A stretch of DNA of 64,000 nucleotides, taken from positions 1-64,000 of the forward strand of contig NZ_JACXYX010000021.1 in the NCBI RefSeq assembly GCF_014779655.1. Direction: 5' to 3'. Position numbers and translations under genes: made by a program. The notes beneath the pieces were generated by a model. That model was not told the DNA's origin, did no database searches, and worked only from the letters and a program-made list of their open reading frames with translations. Within the stretch, counting starts at the first letter, position 1. Every line of letters starts with the position of its first letter. This DNA is from Nocardioides ganghwensis. Its GTDB lineage: Bacteria > Actinomycetota > Actinomycetes > Propionibacteriales > Nocardioidaceae. Below, piece by piece: positions 16,573 through 25,495 of this stretch.

Positions 16573-18591
16573 GTGACCCGTCTGCTCGAGAGCTACGCCG
16601 CCGGCCGCTGGCACACCGCGTCCACCGAGGGCCACCCGCTGCTGGACGCGGCCACGGGCGAGGAGGTGGCGCGGATCTCCAGCGCCGGCCTCGACCTCGG
16701 CGCGATGGCCCACCACGCCCGTACGGTCGGCGGCCCAGCGATCCGCGAGCTGACCTTCCACGAGAGGGCGCTGCTGCTCAAGGAGCTGGCCACCCACCTC
16801 ACCGGCCTCAAGGACGAGTTCTACGCGCTGTCACTGGCCACCGGCGCCACCCGGCGCGACTCGATGATCGACATCGACGGCGGCTTCGGCACCGTCTTCA
16901 GCTATTCGTCCAAGGGTCGCCGCGAGCTCCCCAACGACCACGTCGTCTGCGACGGCGACCTCGAGCAGCTCGGCCGCACCGGCGTCTTCCTCGGCCAGCA
17001 CGTCCACACCTCGCGCCCCGGTGTCGCCGTCCAGATCAACGCCTTCAACTTCCCCGTCTGGGGCATGCTCGAGAAGCTCGCGCCGGCCTTCATCGCCGGC
17101 CTCCCCTCGATCGTGAAGCCGGCCAGCCAGACGGCCTACCTCACCGAGCTCGTGGTGCGCCGGATCATCGAGTCGCGCATCCTCCCCGAGGGCTCGCTGC
17201 AGCTGCTGTCCGGCTCGGCGGGCGACCTGCTCGACCACCTCGGGGTGCAGGACTCGGTGGCGTTCACCGGCTCCGCGCACACCGCCGGCATCCTGCGCCA
17301 GCACCCGTCGGTGCTGCACGGCGGCGTACGGCTCCAGGTCGAGGCCGACTCGCTCAACTGCTCCGTGCTCGGACCCGACGTCGCCGCAGGAGACCCGGAG
17401 TGGGACCTCTTCGTCAAGGGCGTGGTCACCGAGATGACCGCCAAGGCGGGCCAGAAGTGCACCGCCATCCGCCGCGTCATCGTGCCCTCGGCCGTGGCCG
17501 ACGAGATGACCGACGCCATCGCGGCCAAGCTCTCGTCCATCACCGTCGGCAACCCCGACGACGAGTCGGTCCGGATGGGTCCGCTGGCCTCGCTGGCGCA
17601 GCGCGAGGAGGTCCGCAAGGCGGTCGAGGCGCTCCGCTCGTCCTGCGACGTGGTGCTCGACGAGGGCGAGGTCGACGGCGACGCCGAGCGCGGCGCCTTC
17701 ATGTCGCCGGTGCTGCTGCGCGCCCGCGCCGGTGCGGTCGAGCCGCACGACGTGGAGCCCTTCGGCCCGGTCTCCACCGTGATGACGTACGACTCGCTCG
17801 AGGAGGCGGTGACCCTCGCGGCGCGCGGCAAGGGCTCGCTCGCCGGCTCGGTCATCACCCACGACCCCGAGGTGGCTCGCACCCTCGTGCTCGGCCTGGC
17901 GCCCTGGCACGGCCGCATCCTCGTCCTCGACCGCGACGACGCCCCCGAGTCCACCGGCCACGGCTCTCCCCTGCCGATGCTGGTCCACGGCGGCCCCGGC
18001 CGTGCCGGCGGCGGCGAGGAGCTCGGCGGCGTACGCGGGGTGCTGCACCACATGCAGCGCTCGGCGATCCAGGCCTCCCCCGACATGCTCACCGCGATCA
18101 CCGGCCGCTGGACGCGCGGGTCGCGGCGCACGGTGACGCCCGAGCACCCGTTCCGCCACTCGCTGGCGACGCTCAGGATCGGCGACACGATCGAGTCCGA
18201 GCCGCGGGTGATCTCGCTGGAGGACATCGACCACTTCTCGGAGTTCACCGGCGACACCTTCTATGCCCACACCGACCCCGAGGCCGCCGCGCAGAACCCG
18301 CTCTTCGGCGGGATCGTGGCCCACGGCTACCTCATCGTCTCGATGGCCGCCGGCCTCTTCGTGGACCCGGCGCCCGGCCCGGTGCTCGCCAACTTCGGCG
18401 TCGACAACCTGCGCTTCCTCACGCCGGTCAAGGCCGGCGACTCGATCCGGGTGATGCTCACCGTCAAGCAGATCACGCCGCGCTCGTCGGCCGACTACGG
18501 CGAGGTGCGCTGGGACGCGCTGGTCACCAACGCCGACGACGAGCCCGTCGCGACGTACGACGTGCTGACGCTGGTGGCCAAGGAGGCCTGA
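16573..18591 (+). CDS. paaZ: PaaZ: oxepin-CoA hydrolase / 3-oxo-5,6-dehydrosuberyl-CoA semialdehyde dehydrogenase
   Basis: 672 residues from GTG 16573, with CTGGAG 7-8 bases upstream. A longer frame to 16453 crosses the operator and is rejected. The N-terminal aldehyde dehydrogenase has INAFNFPVWG near 155, the general-base Glu in VEADSLN near 258, and the nucleophile in AGQKCTAIRRV near 295. The C-terminal MaoC-type hydratase (residues about 530-672) has FTGDTFYAHTDPEAA and FGGIVAHGYL. The protein opens the oxepin ring and oxidises the aldehyde. Length matches the bifunctional family. Confidence 0.95.
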   Translation: MTRLLESYAAGRWHTASTEGHPLLDAATGEEVARISSAGLDLGAMAHHARTVGGPAIRELTFHERALLLKELATHLTGLKDEFYALSLATGATRRDSMIDIDGGFGTVFSYSSKGRRELPNDHVVCDGDLEQLGRTGVFLGQHVHTSRPGVAVQINAFNFPVWGMLEKLAPAFIAGLPSIVKPASQTAYLTELVVRRIIESRILPEGSLQLLSGSAGDLLDHLGVQDSVAFTGSAHTAGILRQHPSVLHGGVRLQVEADSLNCSVLGPDVAAGDPEWDLFVKGVVTEMTAKAGQKCTAIRRVIVPSAVADEMTDAIAAKLSSITVGNPDDESVRMGPLASLAQREEVRKAVEALRSSCDVVLDEGEVDGDAERGAFMSPVLLRARAGAVEPHDVEPFGPVSTVMTYDSLEEAVTLAARGKGSLAGSVITHDPEVARTLVLGLAPWHGRILVLDRDDAPESTGHGSPLPMLVHGGPGRAGGGEELGGVRGVLHHMQRSAIQASPDMLTAITGRWTRGSRRTVTPEHPFRHSLATLRIGDTIESEPRVISLEDIDHFSEFTGDTFYAHTDPEAAAQNPLFGGIVAHGYLIVSMAAGLFVDPAPGPVLANFGVDNLRFLTPVKAGDSIRVMLTVKQITPRSSADYGEVRWDALVTNADDEPVATYDVLTLVAKEA

Positions 18592-18608
18592 GCACTAGCG
18601 TGACGCCT

Positions 18609-18908
18609 GTGAGCCGGTCAGCACAGCGCGTCGTCGGGATCGTCGTCCTCCTCGTCCTCGGCATGCTCAGCCTGCCGGCGGCGGCGTACGTCCTCGACGA
18701 CCCCGGCACCGAGAACTGGATAGTCCCGGTCCAGCTGCTCGCGATGGCGGCCGTCGGCGCGGCTGTGACGATCGGGCTGCCGGGGATGGCCCGCGAGGGC
18801 GCGACCACCGGCAGGCGCGCGCTGACCGGGGCATGGTGGGGACTCCTGGCGGCGTTCGTCGGCGTGATCGTCTTCTGGTTCCTGCTCAACGGGTTCCGCG
18901 GCGCCTGA
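18609..18908 (+). CDS. Small membrane protein, unknown
   Basis: 99 residues from GTG 18609. The TAGCGT at 18596-18601 then acts as a -10 for a leaderless transcript. An alternative GTG at 18600 would overlap that hexamer. Three hydrophobic stretches are visible (VGIVVLLVLGMLSLPAAAYV, WIVPVQLLAMAAVGAAVTIG, GLLAAFVGVIVFWFLLNG). The family is not recognised, and there is no functional hint from the neighbours. Confidence 0.65.
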   Translation: MSRSAQRVVGIVVLLVLGMLSLPAAAYVLDDPGTENWIVPVQLLAMAAVGAAVTIGLPGMAREGATTGRRALTGAWWGLLAAFVGVIVFWFLLNGFRGA

Positions 18909-18936
18909 CGCACCGCTCGCCCGGTAGGTTCGAGCC

Positions 18937-19152
18937 ATGGCGAAGAAGTCCTGGGGCGACATGACCCCGACGCAGAAGAAGATCGTGGTCGTGACCGGGA
19001 TCGCGGAGGTCGCGCTCACCGCCTGGTGCGTGAAGGACCTCCGGCAGCGTCCGGCCGAGCTGGTCCGCGGACCCAAGCTGCTGTGGGGGCCGGCACTGTC
19101 GGTGCAGCCGCTCGGGCCGATCGCCTACCTGGTGTGGGGCCGCAAGCGCTGA
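18937..19152 (+). CDS. Small PLDc_N-like membrane protein
   Basis: 71 residues. KIVVVTGIAEVALTAWCVKDLRQRPAELVRGPKLLW followed by LGPIAYLVWGRKR is the pattern of the short two-helix PLD-nuclease N-terminal (cardiolipin synthase N-terminal) domain seen as a stand-alone protein in many actinobacteria. The RP-xx-VRGPK...W...GPIAYL core is the recognisable part. The role is unknown. TAGGTT 6 bases before the ATG at 18937 suggests leaderless expression. Confidence 0.7.
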   Translation: MAKKSWGDMTPTQKKIVVVTGIAEVALTAWCVKDLRQRPAELVRGPKLLWGPALSVQPLGPIAYLVWGRKR

Positions 19153-19159
19153 CGCCCCG

Positions 19160-19819
19160 TCACTGTCCTCGGTAGGGAACCTCGCTGGTCCATCCGTCGT
19201 CGTCCCTCGTGACCGCAGCCCAGACGGCCTCGGCCACCCGGTCCGGCGTGAACGCACCCTCGCGGGACAGGGTCCCGCGGACCGTGACCGAGACGGCACG
19301 GATGCCGTCGCGGGCGAGCGTCTTGTCGAGGCTGTGCACGAGGTTGCGCACCCCTGCCTTCTGCACGCCGAGCGACGCCGCGCCCTCCCACGGCTCGTCG
19401 GCGGCCATGCTGCCCGTGACGCTCACCCGCCCGCCGGCCGACATGAAGGGACGCGCGGCCTGCACGACGGTCAGCAGCGCTCCCACGCCCAGGGCGACGT
19501 CCTCGAGCAGCTCGCCGACGGCGAGCGTGAGCGGGTCCTTCTCCCGGAACGCGCTCGGGTTGAAGTGCAGCACGTCGATCCGGCCGGTGTGCTCCCCGAA
19601 GCGGCGCACGGCGTCGCGTGCGGCCTGCTCGTCGGTGACGTCCGCGACGGCGTGGCCGACCGTCGCCCCGCGGCCCTCGAGGTCGGCGGTGAGGTCGTCG
19701 AGGACGTCCTGGTCCTGGCCGAGCAGCGCGACGTCGTAGCCCTCGTCGGCGAAGCGGCGCGCCACCGACCCGCTCACACCCGGCCCGGCACCCACCACGA
19801 CGATCACTGGCTTCCTCAT
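19160..19819 (-). CDS. SDR-family oxidoreductase, atypical active site
   Basis: 219 residues. The Rossmann start is VIVVVGAGPGVSGSVARRFA, a GxxxGxxx nucleotide-binding turn, with ADVTDEQAARDAV and VLHFNPSAF in the expected strands. The catalytic Tyr-x3-Lys is altered: the segment reads SLGVQKAGVRNL, with Leu where Tyr is expected and the Lys kept. The upstream VTGSMA retains the Ser. It may be a non-catalytic or differently acting SDR. It is monocistronic and convergent with the small PLDc_N-like gene. Confidence 0.8.
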   Translation of the reverse strand: MRKPVIVVVGAGPGVSGSVARRFADEGYDVALLGQDQDVLDDLTADLEGRGATVGHAVADVTDEQAARDAVRRFGEHTGRIDVLHFNPSAFREKDPLTLAVGELLEDVALGVGALLTVVQAARPFMSAGGRVSVTGSMAADEPWEGAASLGVQKAGVRNLVHSLDKTLARDGIRAVSVTVRGTLSREGAFTPDRVAEAVWAAVTRDDDGWTSEVPYRGQ

Positions 19820-19852
19820 GGCGACTGTTCTACCGCAGGAGCCGGACGGCGG

Positions 19853-20038
19853 TCAGGGCTTGTGCGGGTGCTCCCCCGTCGGGTCGTCGGGGATCGCATT
19901 GGGACCCTGAGCGCCCTCGTCGACGTCACCGGACTCCTCGCTGGGCTGACCCGCCACGGAGTCGCCGGAGCTGATCGGCTCGGGTGCGTCCTGGGCCAGC
20001 TCCGAGACCTGTCCCTCGCTGTCGTCCTTGCCGCTCAT
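19853..20038 (-). CDS. Small acidic hydrophilic protein
   Basis: 61 residues from ATG 20038, which has AGGAGA at ideal spacing. MSGKDDSEGQVSELAQDAPEPIS and the rest are low-complexity, acidic and Pro/Gly-rich, so probably disordered. No family recognised. The clear ribosome site is the main evidence that it is real. Confidence 0.5.
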   Translation of the reverse strand: MSGKDDSEGQVSELAQDAPEPISSGDSVAGQPSEESGDVDEGAQGPNAIPDDPTGEHPHKP

Positions 20039-20063
20039 GGGCTTCTCCTGGTGGTAGGCGGGT

Positions 20064-20309
20064 GTGGGTGTCCGGCTGGTCGTCACTCACCCCCGACACA
20101 ACCAGCGCGGTCCAAGCGCGGCTCACCTCGTCGGGTGGTGGACGGTCCCGCCCGGCCACCCGGACAAGGTCGTGGACGCGGTCTCGGCCTACTGGGAGGC
20201 CGGGTTCACCGACGTGGCGCTCGTGCAGGTCGGCGACGAGGGCCAGGACCGGTTCCTCGCCGAGGCGGCCGGACCGCTGCTCGACAAGCTGCGCGCTGCC
20301 GCGCCCTGA
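20064..20309 (+). pseudogene. C-terminal remnant of an LLM-class (F420-type) oxidoreductase
   Basis: The frame ends GHPDKVVDAVSAYWEAGF, then DVALVQVGDEGQDRFLAE and LLDKLRAAAP. This is the usual final helix-strand-helix of luciferase-like F420-dependent dehydrogenases, where it reads roughly like an AGFDHVYLHQVGPDQEGFL pattern. The preceding roughly 30 codons are unrelated, and the N-terminal 250 residues are absent from any frame upstream. Best read as a gene stump. A short real gene is not excluded. The 5' limit is arbitrary. Confidence 0.5.
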
Positions 20310-20400
20310 CCGGGGCCGTTCGCCGGGCGATCGGGGGCCGCTCGGCCCTGTCACCCCGCCCGTCCCCCGCGCAGGCTTGGGGTGGAGGAGTTGAACGGCC

Positions 20401-21057
20401 ATGCGACGACGTGCAGCAGCAGGACTGGCGGTGGCTGCCCTTGCGCTCGGCAGCGCCACGACCGCCGCCGTCATGGCAGGCCAGGACGACGGCTCGTGGT
20501 GGCCCGGCCAGCACATGGGGCGCGCCGGACCGCCCGGACCGACGGGGTTCATGGGGCACATGTCGCACGCCTCGGTGGACAGCGAGCACGGGTTCCTCGT
20601 CGAGATGATCGCCCACCACGAGGAGGCGATCGACGCCGCCGGCGAGCTGGCCCGCTCGGACCGCTCCGAGATGAGGGACTTCGGGACCCGGATCATCGAG
20701 AGCCAGTCGGCCCAGGTCGAGCAGATGCAGGACTGGCTGGACGAGTGGTACGCCGACCGGCCCGACGAGGTCGACTACGACCCGATGATGCGGGACCTCG
20801 ACGACCTCTCCGGCGACGAGCTCGACGAGACCTTCCTGACAGACATGATCGGCCACCACATGGCAGCGGTGATGATGTCGCAACAGCTGCTCATGCGCGA
20901 CCTCGCCGACCACGCGGCCGTCGACCGTCTGGCCGAGGACATCCGCGACGAGCAGAGCCGCGAGATCGCGATGATGCGGCGCTGGTTGCGCGACTGGTTC
21001 GACGCAGGGTGGGGGATGCCCGTCAGCGCCACCCGACGTCCGGCGCCACGTCGGTGA
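20401..21057 (+). CDS. DUF305 protein, membrane-anchored or secreted
   Basis: 218 residues. GGAGGAG lies 10 bases upstream of ATG 20401. The N-terminus RRRAAAGLAVAALALGSATTAAV is a signal or anchor. Two DUF305 (ferritin-like helical) repeats follow: FLVEMIAHHEEAIDAAGEL near residue 65 and FLTDMIGHHMAAVMMSQQLL near 145, each with the paired His, and each followed by an IIESQSAQVEQMQDWL-type helix. DUF305 proteins are linked to copper or other metal handling in several bacteria, but a general function is not established. The 3' end overlaps the convergent LLM oxidoreductase gene by 35 bases. Confidence 0.88.
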   Translation: MRRRAAAGLAVAALALGSATTAAVMAGQDDGSWWPGQHMGRAGPPGPTGFMGHMSHASVDSEHGFLVEMIAHHEEAIDAAGELARSDRSEMRDFGTRIIESQSAQVEQMQDWLDEWYADRPDEVDYDPMMRDLDDLSGDELDETFLTDMIGHHMAAVMMSQQLLMRDLADHAAVDRLAEDIRDEQSREIAMMRRWLRDWFDAGWGMPVSATRRPAPRR

Positions 21058-22045
21058 GCACCGACTCCAGGATGTGGGAGTTGTAGTCCACCCCCAGCTG
21101 GTTGGGCACCGTCAGGAGCAGGGTGTCGGCGGCGGCGATCGCCTCGTCGTCCGCCAGCTCCTTGACCAGGATCTCCGGCTCCGCGGCGTACGTGCGGCCG
21201 AAGACCGCGCGCAGGTCCGCCTCGATCTGGCCGAACTGGTCCTGGCTCGAGCCCTCGTGGCCGAAGTAGGCCCGGTCCATGTCGGTGGTGATCGGCATGA
21301 TCGACCGGCTCACCGACACGCGCGGCTCGCCCTCGTGGCCGGCCTCCTTCCACGCCTCGCGGAAGACCTCGATCTGCTTGCGCTGCTGGACGTGGAAGGG
21401 CTCGCCGGTCTCGTCGGCCTTCAGCGTCGAGCTCATCAGGTGCATGCCCTTCTCCGCCGCCCAGCGTGCGGTCGCGTCGGAGGCGGCACCCCACCAGATG
21501 CGCTCGCGCAGGCCCTCGGAGTGCGGCTCGATGCGCAGCAGGCCGGGCGGGTTGGGGAACATCGGGCGCGGGTTGGGCTGGGCGAACCCCTCGCCCTCGA
21601 GCACCTGGAGGAAGACCTCGGTGTGCCGCCGGGCCATACCGGCCTGGTCCTCGCCCTCGGCCGGGGCGTACCCGAAGTAGCGCCACCCGTCGACGACCTG
21701 CTCCGGTGATCCCCGGCTGATGCCGAGCTGCAGGCGACCGCCGGCGATCAGGTCAGCCGATCCGGCGTCCTCGGCCATGTAGAGCGGGTTCTCGTAGCGC
21801 ATGTCGATCACGCCGGTGCCGATCTCGATCCGGCTGGTGCGCGCGCCGACGGCGGCGAGCAGCGGGAACGGCGACGCGAGCTGGCGGGCGAAGTGGTGGA
21901 CGCGGAAGTACGCCCCGTCCGCGCCGAGCTCCTCCGCCGCGACGGCGAGGTCGATCGACTGGAGCAGGGTGTCCGACGCCGAGCGCACCTGCGAGTGCGG
22001 CGAGTCGGTCCAGTGGCCGAAGTTGAGGAACCCGATCTTCTTCAT
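21023..22045 (-). CDS. LLM-class flavin-dependent oxidoreductase
   Basis: 340 residues from ATG 22045 (MKKIGFLNFGHWTDSPHSQ). The bacterial-luciferase-like TIM barrel shows VAAEELGADGAYFRVHHFARQLASP, TGVIDMRYENPLYMAED and LQLGISRGSPEQVV in order. It probably uses FMN or F420. The substrate is unknown. It is divergent from the GntR-acdS pair, and its 5' end lies close to the 22114-22127 palindrome, so it could be co-controlled by that regulator. Confidence 0.88.
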   Translation of the reverse strand: MKKIGFLNFGHWTDSPHSQVRSASDTLLQSIDLAVAAEELGADGAYFRVHHFARQLASPFPLLAAVGARTSRIEIGTGVIDMRYENPLYMAEDAGSADLIAGGRLQLGISRGSPEQVVDGWRYFGYAPAEGEDQAGMARRHTEVFLQVLEGEGFAQPNPRPMFPNPPGLLRIEPHSEGLRERIWWGAASDATARWAAEKGMHLMSSTLKADETGEPFHVQQRKQIEVFREAWKEAGHEGEPRVSVSRSIMPITTDMDRAYFGHEGSSQDQFGQIEADLRAVFGRTYAAEPEILVKELADDEAIAAADTLLLTVPNQLGVDYNSHILESVLTDVAPDVGWR

Positions 22046-22113
22046 GACTGGTTCAACGCTCAACCACCGTGGTTGTTCCCGAGACCGCTCTTGACGGGAA
22101 CGGCTCCGCGATG

Positions 22114-22127
22114 TGCAATATATTGCA
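22114..22127. promoter_or_regulatory. Perfect palindrome TGCAATATATTGCA, probable GntR autoregulatory operator
   Basis: A perfect 14-base palindrome whose last base is the A of the GntR start codon (ATG 22127). It is A/T-rich in an otherwise G/C-rich region and has the size and TGCAAT...ATTGCA half-sites common for FCD-type GntR dimers. Binding would cover the start and probable -10 of the GntR-acdS transcript and the upstream region of the divergent LLM gene. Confidence 0.6.
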
Positions 22128-22807
22128 TGCCCGTCCCCGTCGACCACGCGCCGATCCGTACGTCGCTGCTGCGCGACACCGTCCACGACCGGCTGCGCGA
22201 CGCGATCGTCGACGGCACCCTGGCGCCGGGCGAGGTGGTCCGCGACACCGAGCTGGCAGCGTGGCTCGGCGTGAGCCGTACGCCCGTGCGCGAGGCGCTG
22301 CTGCGGCTCGGGGAGAGCGGGCTGGTCAGGGCGGCCCCGGGCCGGTCCACCGTGGTCGCCGAGATCGACCTCGACGAGGTGCGGGAGGCGCACGCCGTCG
22401 TCGTCGCCATGCACCGGCTCGCGGTGTCCGAGGCGGTCGCGCGGCTCACCGACGACGACCTCGACCGGATGCGGGCGGCCAACGAGCGCTTCTCCGACGC
22501 ACTGGCGTCCCGCGACACCGCCGCGGCCCTGTCGGCCGACGACGACTTCCACGCGGTCGCCGTCGAGGCGGCCGGCAACCGCGCGGTCGCGACCGTGCTC
22601 GCCCAGTTCACCCCCGTCGTACGCCGCCTCGAGCGGCGCCGGTTCGCCTCGCACGCCGCGGTTGAGTCCGTCGCGCTCCACGCCCGCCTCGTCGCGGCCT
22701 GCGCCGCCCGCGACGCCGACGCGGCGGCCGAGGTCGCCTTCCGCACCTGGCAGAACCTCGCCGACCTCATCCCCGACGCCCAGCCCGACCAGCAGGAGAC
22801 CCCGTGA
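22127..22807 (+). CDS. GntR-family regulator, FadR/FCD subfamily
   Basis: 226 residues. The winged helix is residues about 10-75 ([39 protein letters not shown]). The C-terminal FCD effector domain has [20 protein letters not shown] and a final [18 protein letters not shown] helix with metal-ligand-like His residues. It overlaps acdS by the GTGA junction, so it is co-transcribed with ACC deaminase and is the natural candidate for acdS control. Other bacteria often use an Lrp-type AcdR for this, so GntR pairing is a lineage variant. Confidence 0.88.
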   Translation: MPVPVDHAPIRTSLLRDTVHDRLRDAIVDGTLAPGEVVRDTELAAWLGVSRTPVREALLRLGESGLVRAAPGRSTVVAEIDLDEVREAHAVVVAMHRLAVSEAVARLTDDDLDRMRAANERFSDALASRDTAAALSADDDFHAVAVEAAGNRAVATVLAQFTPVVRRLERRRFASHAAVESVALHARLVAACAARDADAAAEVAFRTWQNLADLIPDAQPDQQETP

Positions 22808-23844
22808 TCCTCGACCAGTTCCCCCGCCACCCGCTCACCTTCGGGCCCTCCCCCGTCCACCACCTGCGGCGGCTCAGCGACCACCTGGCCGCCCGCGGCG
22901 GGGGCGCGCAGGTGTGGGCGAAGCGCGAGGACGTCAACAGCGGTCTCGCCTTCGGCGGCAACAAGGTCCGCAAGCTCGAGTACATCGTCCCCGACGTGCT
23001 CGCCAGCGGCGCGGACACGCTCGTGTCGATCGGCGGCTTCCAGTCCAACCACACGCGGCAGGTCGCCGCGGTCGCGGCGCACCTCGGGCTGAAGTGCCGC
23101 CTCGTGCAGGAGAAGTGGGTGCCGTGGGACGACCCGACCAACACCCAGGTCGGCAACATCCTGCTCAGCCGGATGATGGGCGCCGACTCGCGCCTGGACC
23201 CGCACGGCTTCGACATCGGCATCCGCGACTCGTGGAAGGACGCGATCCGCGAGGTGGAGGAGGCGGGCGGCACTCCGTACGCCATCCCGGCCGGCGCGAG
23301 CGAGCACCGCCTCGGCGGCCTCGGGTTCGCCAACTGGGCCTTCGAGGTCGCCGAGCAGGAGAAGGCGCTCGGCGTCACCTTCGACACCATCGTCGTCTGC
23401 ACCGTCACCGGCTCCACCCACGCCGGGATGATCGCCGGGTTCGCGGCGCTCGAGGACCTCACCGGCGTACGCCGCCGCGTGCTGGGCATCGACGCCAGCG
23501 CCACGATCGAGAAGACCCGCGACCAGGTGGGCCGGATCGCGCGCCACACCGCGGAGCTCATCGAGCTCGGCCGCGACCTGCGCGACGACGAGGTCACGGT
23601 GCTCGAGGGCTGGGCAGGCGAGCTGTACGGCCTCCCGGTGGACTCGACGATGGAGGCGATGGCGCTCGGCGCGCAGCTCGAGGCGATGATCACCGACCCG
23701 GTCTACGAGGGGAAGTCGCTCGCCGGGCTCATCGACCTCGTCGAGTCCCGCGAGATCCCGGCCGACTCCCACGTGCTCTACGCCCACCTCGGCGGGCAGC
23801 CCGCGATCAACGCCTACCACTCCCTCTGGCCCGCGCAGGGGTGA
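22804..23844 (+). CDS. acdS: 1-aminocyclopropane-1-carboxylate deaminase
   Basis: 346 residues from GTG 22804, overlapping the GntR stop. A fold type II PLP enzyme: the PLP lysine lies in [11 protein letters not shown] near residue 54, and [14 protein letters not shown] near residue 80. The residues that separate true ACC deaminase from D-cysteine desulfhydrase are present: Tyr-Glu in TDPVYEGKS near residue 300, and Leu in YAHLGGQPA near 328 where desulfhydrases carry Thr. It converts ACC to ammonia and 2-oxobutanoate, a trait of plant-associated bacteria. The GntR gene upstream is the likely regulator. Confidence 0.93.
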   Translation: MILDQFPRHPLTFGPSPVHHLRRLSDHLAARGGGAQVWAKREDVNSGLAFGGNKVRKLEYIVPDVLASGADTLVSIGGFQSNHTRQVAAVAAHLGLKCRLVQEKWVPWDDPTNTQVGNILLSRMMGADSRLDPHGFDIGIRDSWKDAIREVEEAGGTPYAIPAGASEHRLGGLGFANWAFEVAEQEKALGVTFDTIVVCTVTGSTHAGMIAGFAALEDLTGVRRRVLGIDASATIEKTRDQVGRIARHTAELIELGRDLRDDEVTVLEGWAGELYGLPVDSTMEAMALGAQLEAMITDPVYEGKSLAGLIDLVESREIPADSHVLYAHLGGQPAINAYHSLWPAQG

Positions 23845-23864
23845 GGCCGCGCTAGCGTCGGGGC

Positions 23865-24746
23865 GTGCTGGAGAGCCCCGTCGACGTCGCCGCCGCGCTC
23901 GCCTGGGCCGGCTCGGAGCTCGGGTCGCCGGTGGTCTCCTCCGGGACCCTCGACGGCGGGATGACCTCGACGATGCTCGCGCTGCGCCACGGCGACGGGA
24001 CCGAGTCGGTGCTGCGGCTGATGACCGCCGAGCCGTGGCGCACCCACGGCGCCGAGCTCACCGCCCGCGAGCGCGACGCCCAGCTCGCGGTGGCCGCGAC
24101 CCCGGTGCCGGCCCCGACCAGCCTGGCCCTCGACGCCGAGGGGGTCGTCGCCGGCGCTGCGGCCCACCTCATGTCCCGCCTGCCCGGTGCTCCGCTGCGC
24201 GAGGTCGACGACGCTGCCGTCCTGGCGATGGCCGACCTGCTGGCGACCATCCACGCCCAGCACCCGCAGCAGCCGTTCCGGACCTTCCAGTCGTGGGCGT
24301 GGCCGGCCAAGTGGGTCGTGCCGACGTGGTCGCGACACCCGGAGTCGTGGCGCCGGGCCTTCGCCGTGCTGGCCGGGCCCGCCCCGGCGTACGAGCCGAC
24401 GTTCCTCCACCGCGACTTCGACCACCGCAACCTGCTCTGGTCCGACGGCGCGATCAGCGGGGTCGTCGACTGGGTGGAGACCTCGACGGGCCCGGCGTGG
24501 CTCGACGCGGCGCACGCCGCGTCCAACCTGGCGGTGATGCACGGCGCCGGACCGGCGCAGGCCCTTCTCGACGCGTACGCCGCGGTGGCCGCGGGCCCGA
24601 CCGACCCGTACTGGCTCGTGATGGACGCCGTCGGCTACCTCCCGCCACCCGGGAAGGCACCGATGTTCGGCCGCGTCGAGCAGCTCGAACGGCTCGACGA
24701 CTGGCTGCACCACCTCGTGGGCGGCGAGCTCCCCGCGCAAGCCTGA
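23865..24746 (+). CDS. Aminoglycoside phosphotransferase-fold (APH) kinase
   Basis: 293 residues from GTG 23865, with TAGCGT 6 bases upstream (leaderless). The APH fold is clear: catalytic loop LHRDFDHRNLLW near residue 185 and metal-binding GVVDWVETSTGPAWLDAAH near 203. The substrate is not predictable. Similar stand-alone kinases act on small hydroxylated metabolites. It does not have to be a resistance gene. It lies 20 bases after acdS but has its own -10, so co-transcription is uncertain. Confidence 0.85.
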   Translation: MLESPVDVAAALAWAGSELGSPVVSSGTLDGGMTSTMLALRHGDGTESVLRLMTAEPWRTHGAELTARERDAQLAVAATPVPAPTSLALDAEGVVAGAAAHLMSRLPGAPLREVDDAAVLAMADLLATIHAQHPQQPFRTFQSWAWPAKWVVPTWSRHPESWRRAFAVLAGPAPAYEPTFLHRDFDHRNLLWSDGAISGVVDWVETSTGPAWLDAAHAASNLAVMHGAGPAQALLDAYAAVAAGPTDPYWLVMDAVGYLPPPGKAPMFGRVEQLERLDDWLHHLVGGELPAQA

Positions 24747-24783
24747 GGCCGCGCACGTGCGGCGGAGGTGGCCGCTCGCGAGC

Positions 24784-25473
24784 TCAGCCGAGCGCGAGGT
24801 CGACCGCGGCGAGCGCGTGCAGCCGCGTGGTGGCGAAGACCGGGACGTCCACGTCGTCCGGACCGACCAGCAGCTCGATCTCCGTGCAGCCGAGCACCAC
24901 GCCCTCGGCCCCCGCGGCCACGAGCCGGTCGATCACGTCGACGTACGCCGCGCGCGAGGCCTCGCGGACGACGCCGTGGACCAGCTCGTCGTAGATCACC
25001 CGGTGCACCGTCTCGAGGTCCTCACCCTGCGGGACGAGCGCCTTGACGCCGCCCGCTGCCAGGCGCTCACGGACGAAGGACTGCTCCATCGTGAAGCGGG
25101 TGCCGAGCAGCGCCACGCGGGTGAGCCCGGCCGCTCGGACGGCGGCGGCCGTCACGTCGACGATGTGCACGAGCGGCACCGTGGTCGCCGCCTCGATGGC
25201 GTCGGCGACCTTGTGCATCGTGTTGGTGCACAGCACGAGGCACTCGGCACCCGCGGCCTCGAGCGCGGCGGCCTCACCGGCGAGCAGGTCCCCTGCGGCG
25301 GCCCACTCCCCCGCGGCCTGCATCGCCTCGACCTCGGCGAAGTCCACCGACGACATCACGACGCGGGCCGAGTGGTAGCCACCGAGGCGTTCGCGCACGG
25401 CCTCGTTGACCACCGCGTAGTAGAGCGCCGAGCTCTCCCAGCTCATCCCGCCGAGCAGGCCGATCTTCCGCAT
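24784..25473 (-). CDS. Aspartate/glutamate racemase family protein
   Basis: 229 residues from ATG 25473 (MRKIGLLGGMSWESSALYY). In-frame ATGs at 25485 and 25494 are possible but have no better ribosome site. Both catalytic cysteines are present: LVLCTNTMHKVAD near residue 78 and VVLGCTEIELLV near 190, the two acid/base thiols of the PLP-independent racemase fold. It probably interconverts D- and L-aspartate or a related amino acid (YgeA-like). Immediately upstream of the start are three tandem 12-mers. Confidence 0.88.
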   Translation of the reverse strand: MRKIGLLGGMSWESSALYYAVVNEAVRERLGGYHSARVVMSSVDFAEVEAMQAAGEWAAAGDLLAGEAAALEAAGAECLVLCTNTMHKVADAIEAATTVPLVHIVDVTAAAVRAAGLTRVALLGTRFTMEQSFVRERLAAGGVKALVPQGEDLETVHRVIYDELVHGVVREASRAAYVDVIDRLVAAGAEGVVLGCTEIELLVGPDDVDVPVFATTRLHALAAVDLALG

Positions 25474-25495
25474 CGCGTGCGCCATGGTGGCCATT

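Noticed and set aside
23865-24746. Calling the APH-fold kinase an antibiotic resistance gene
   Set aside because: Only fold-level motifs are visible; the neighbourhood is metabolic. Stand-alone APH kinases have many substrates.
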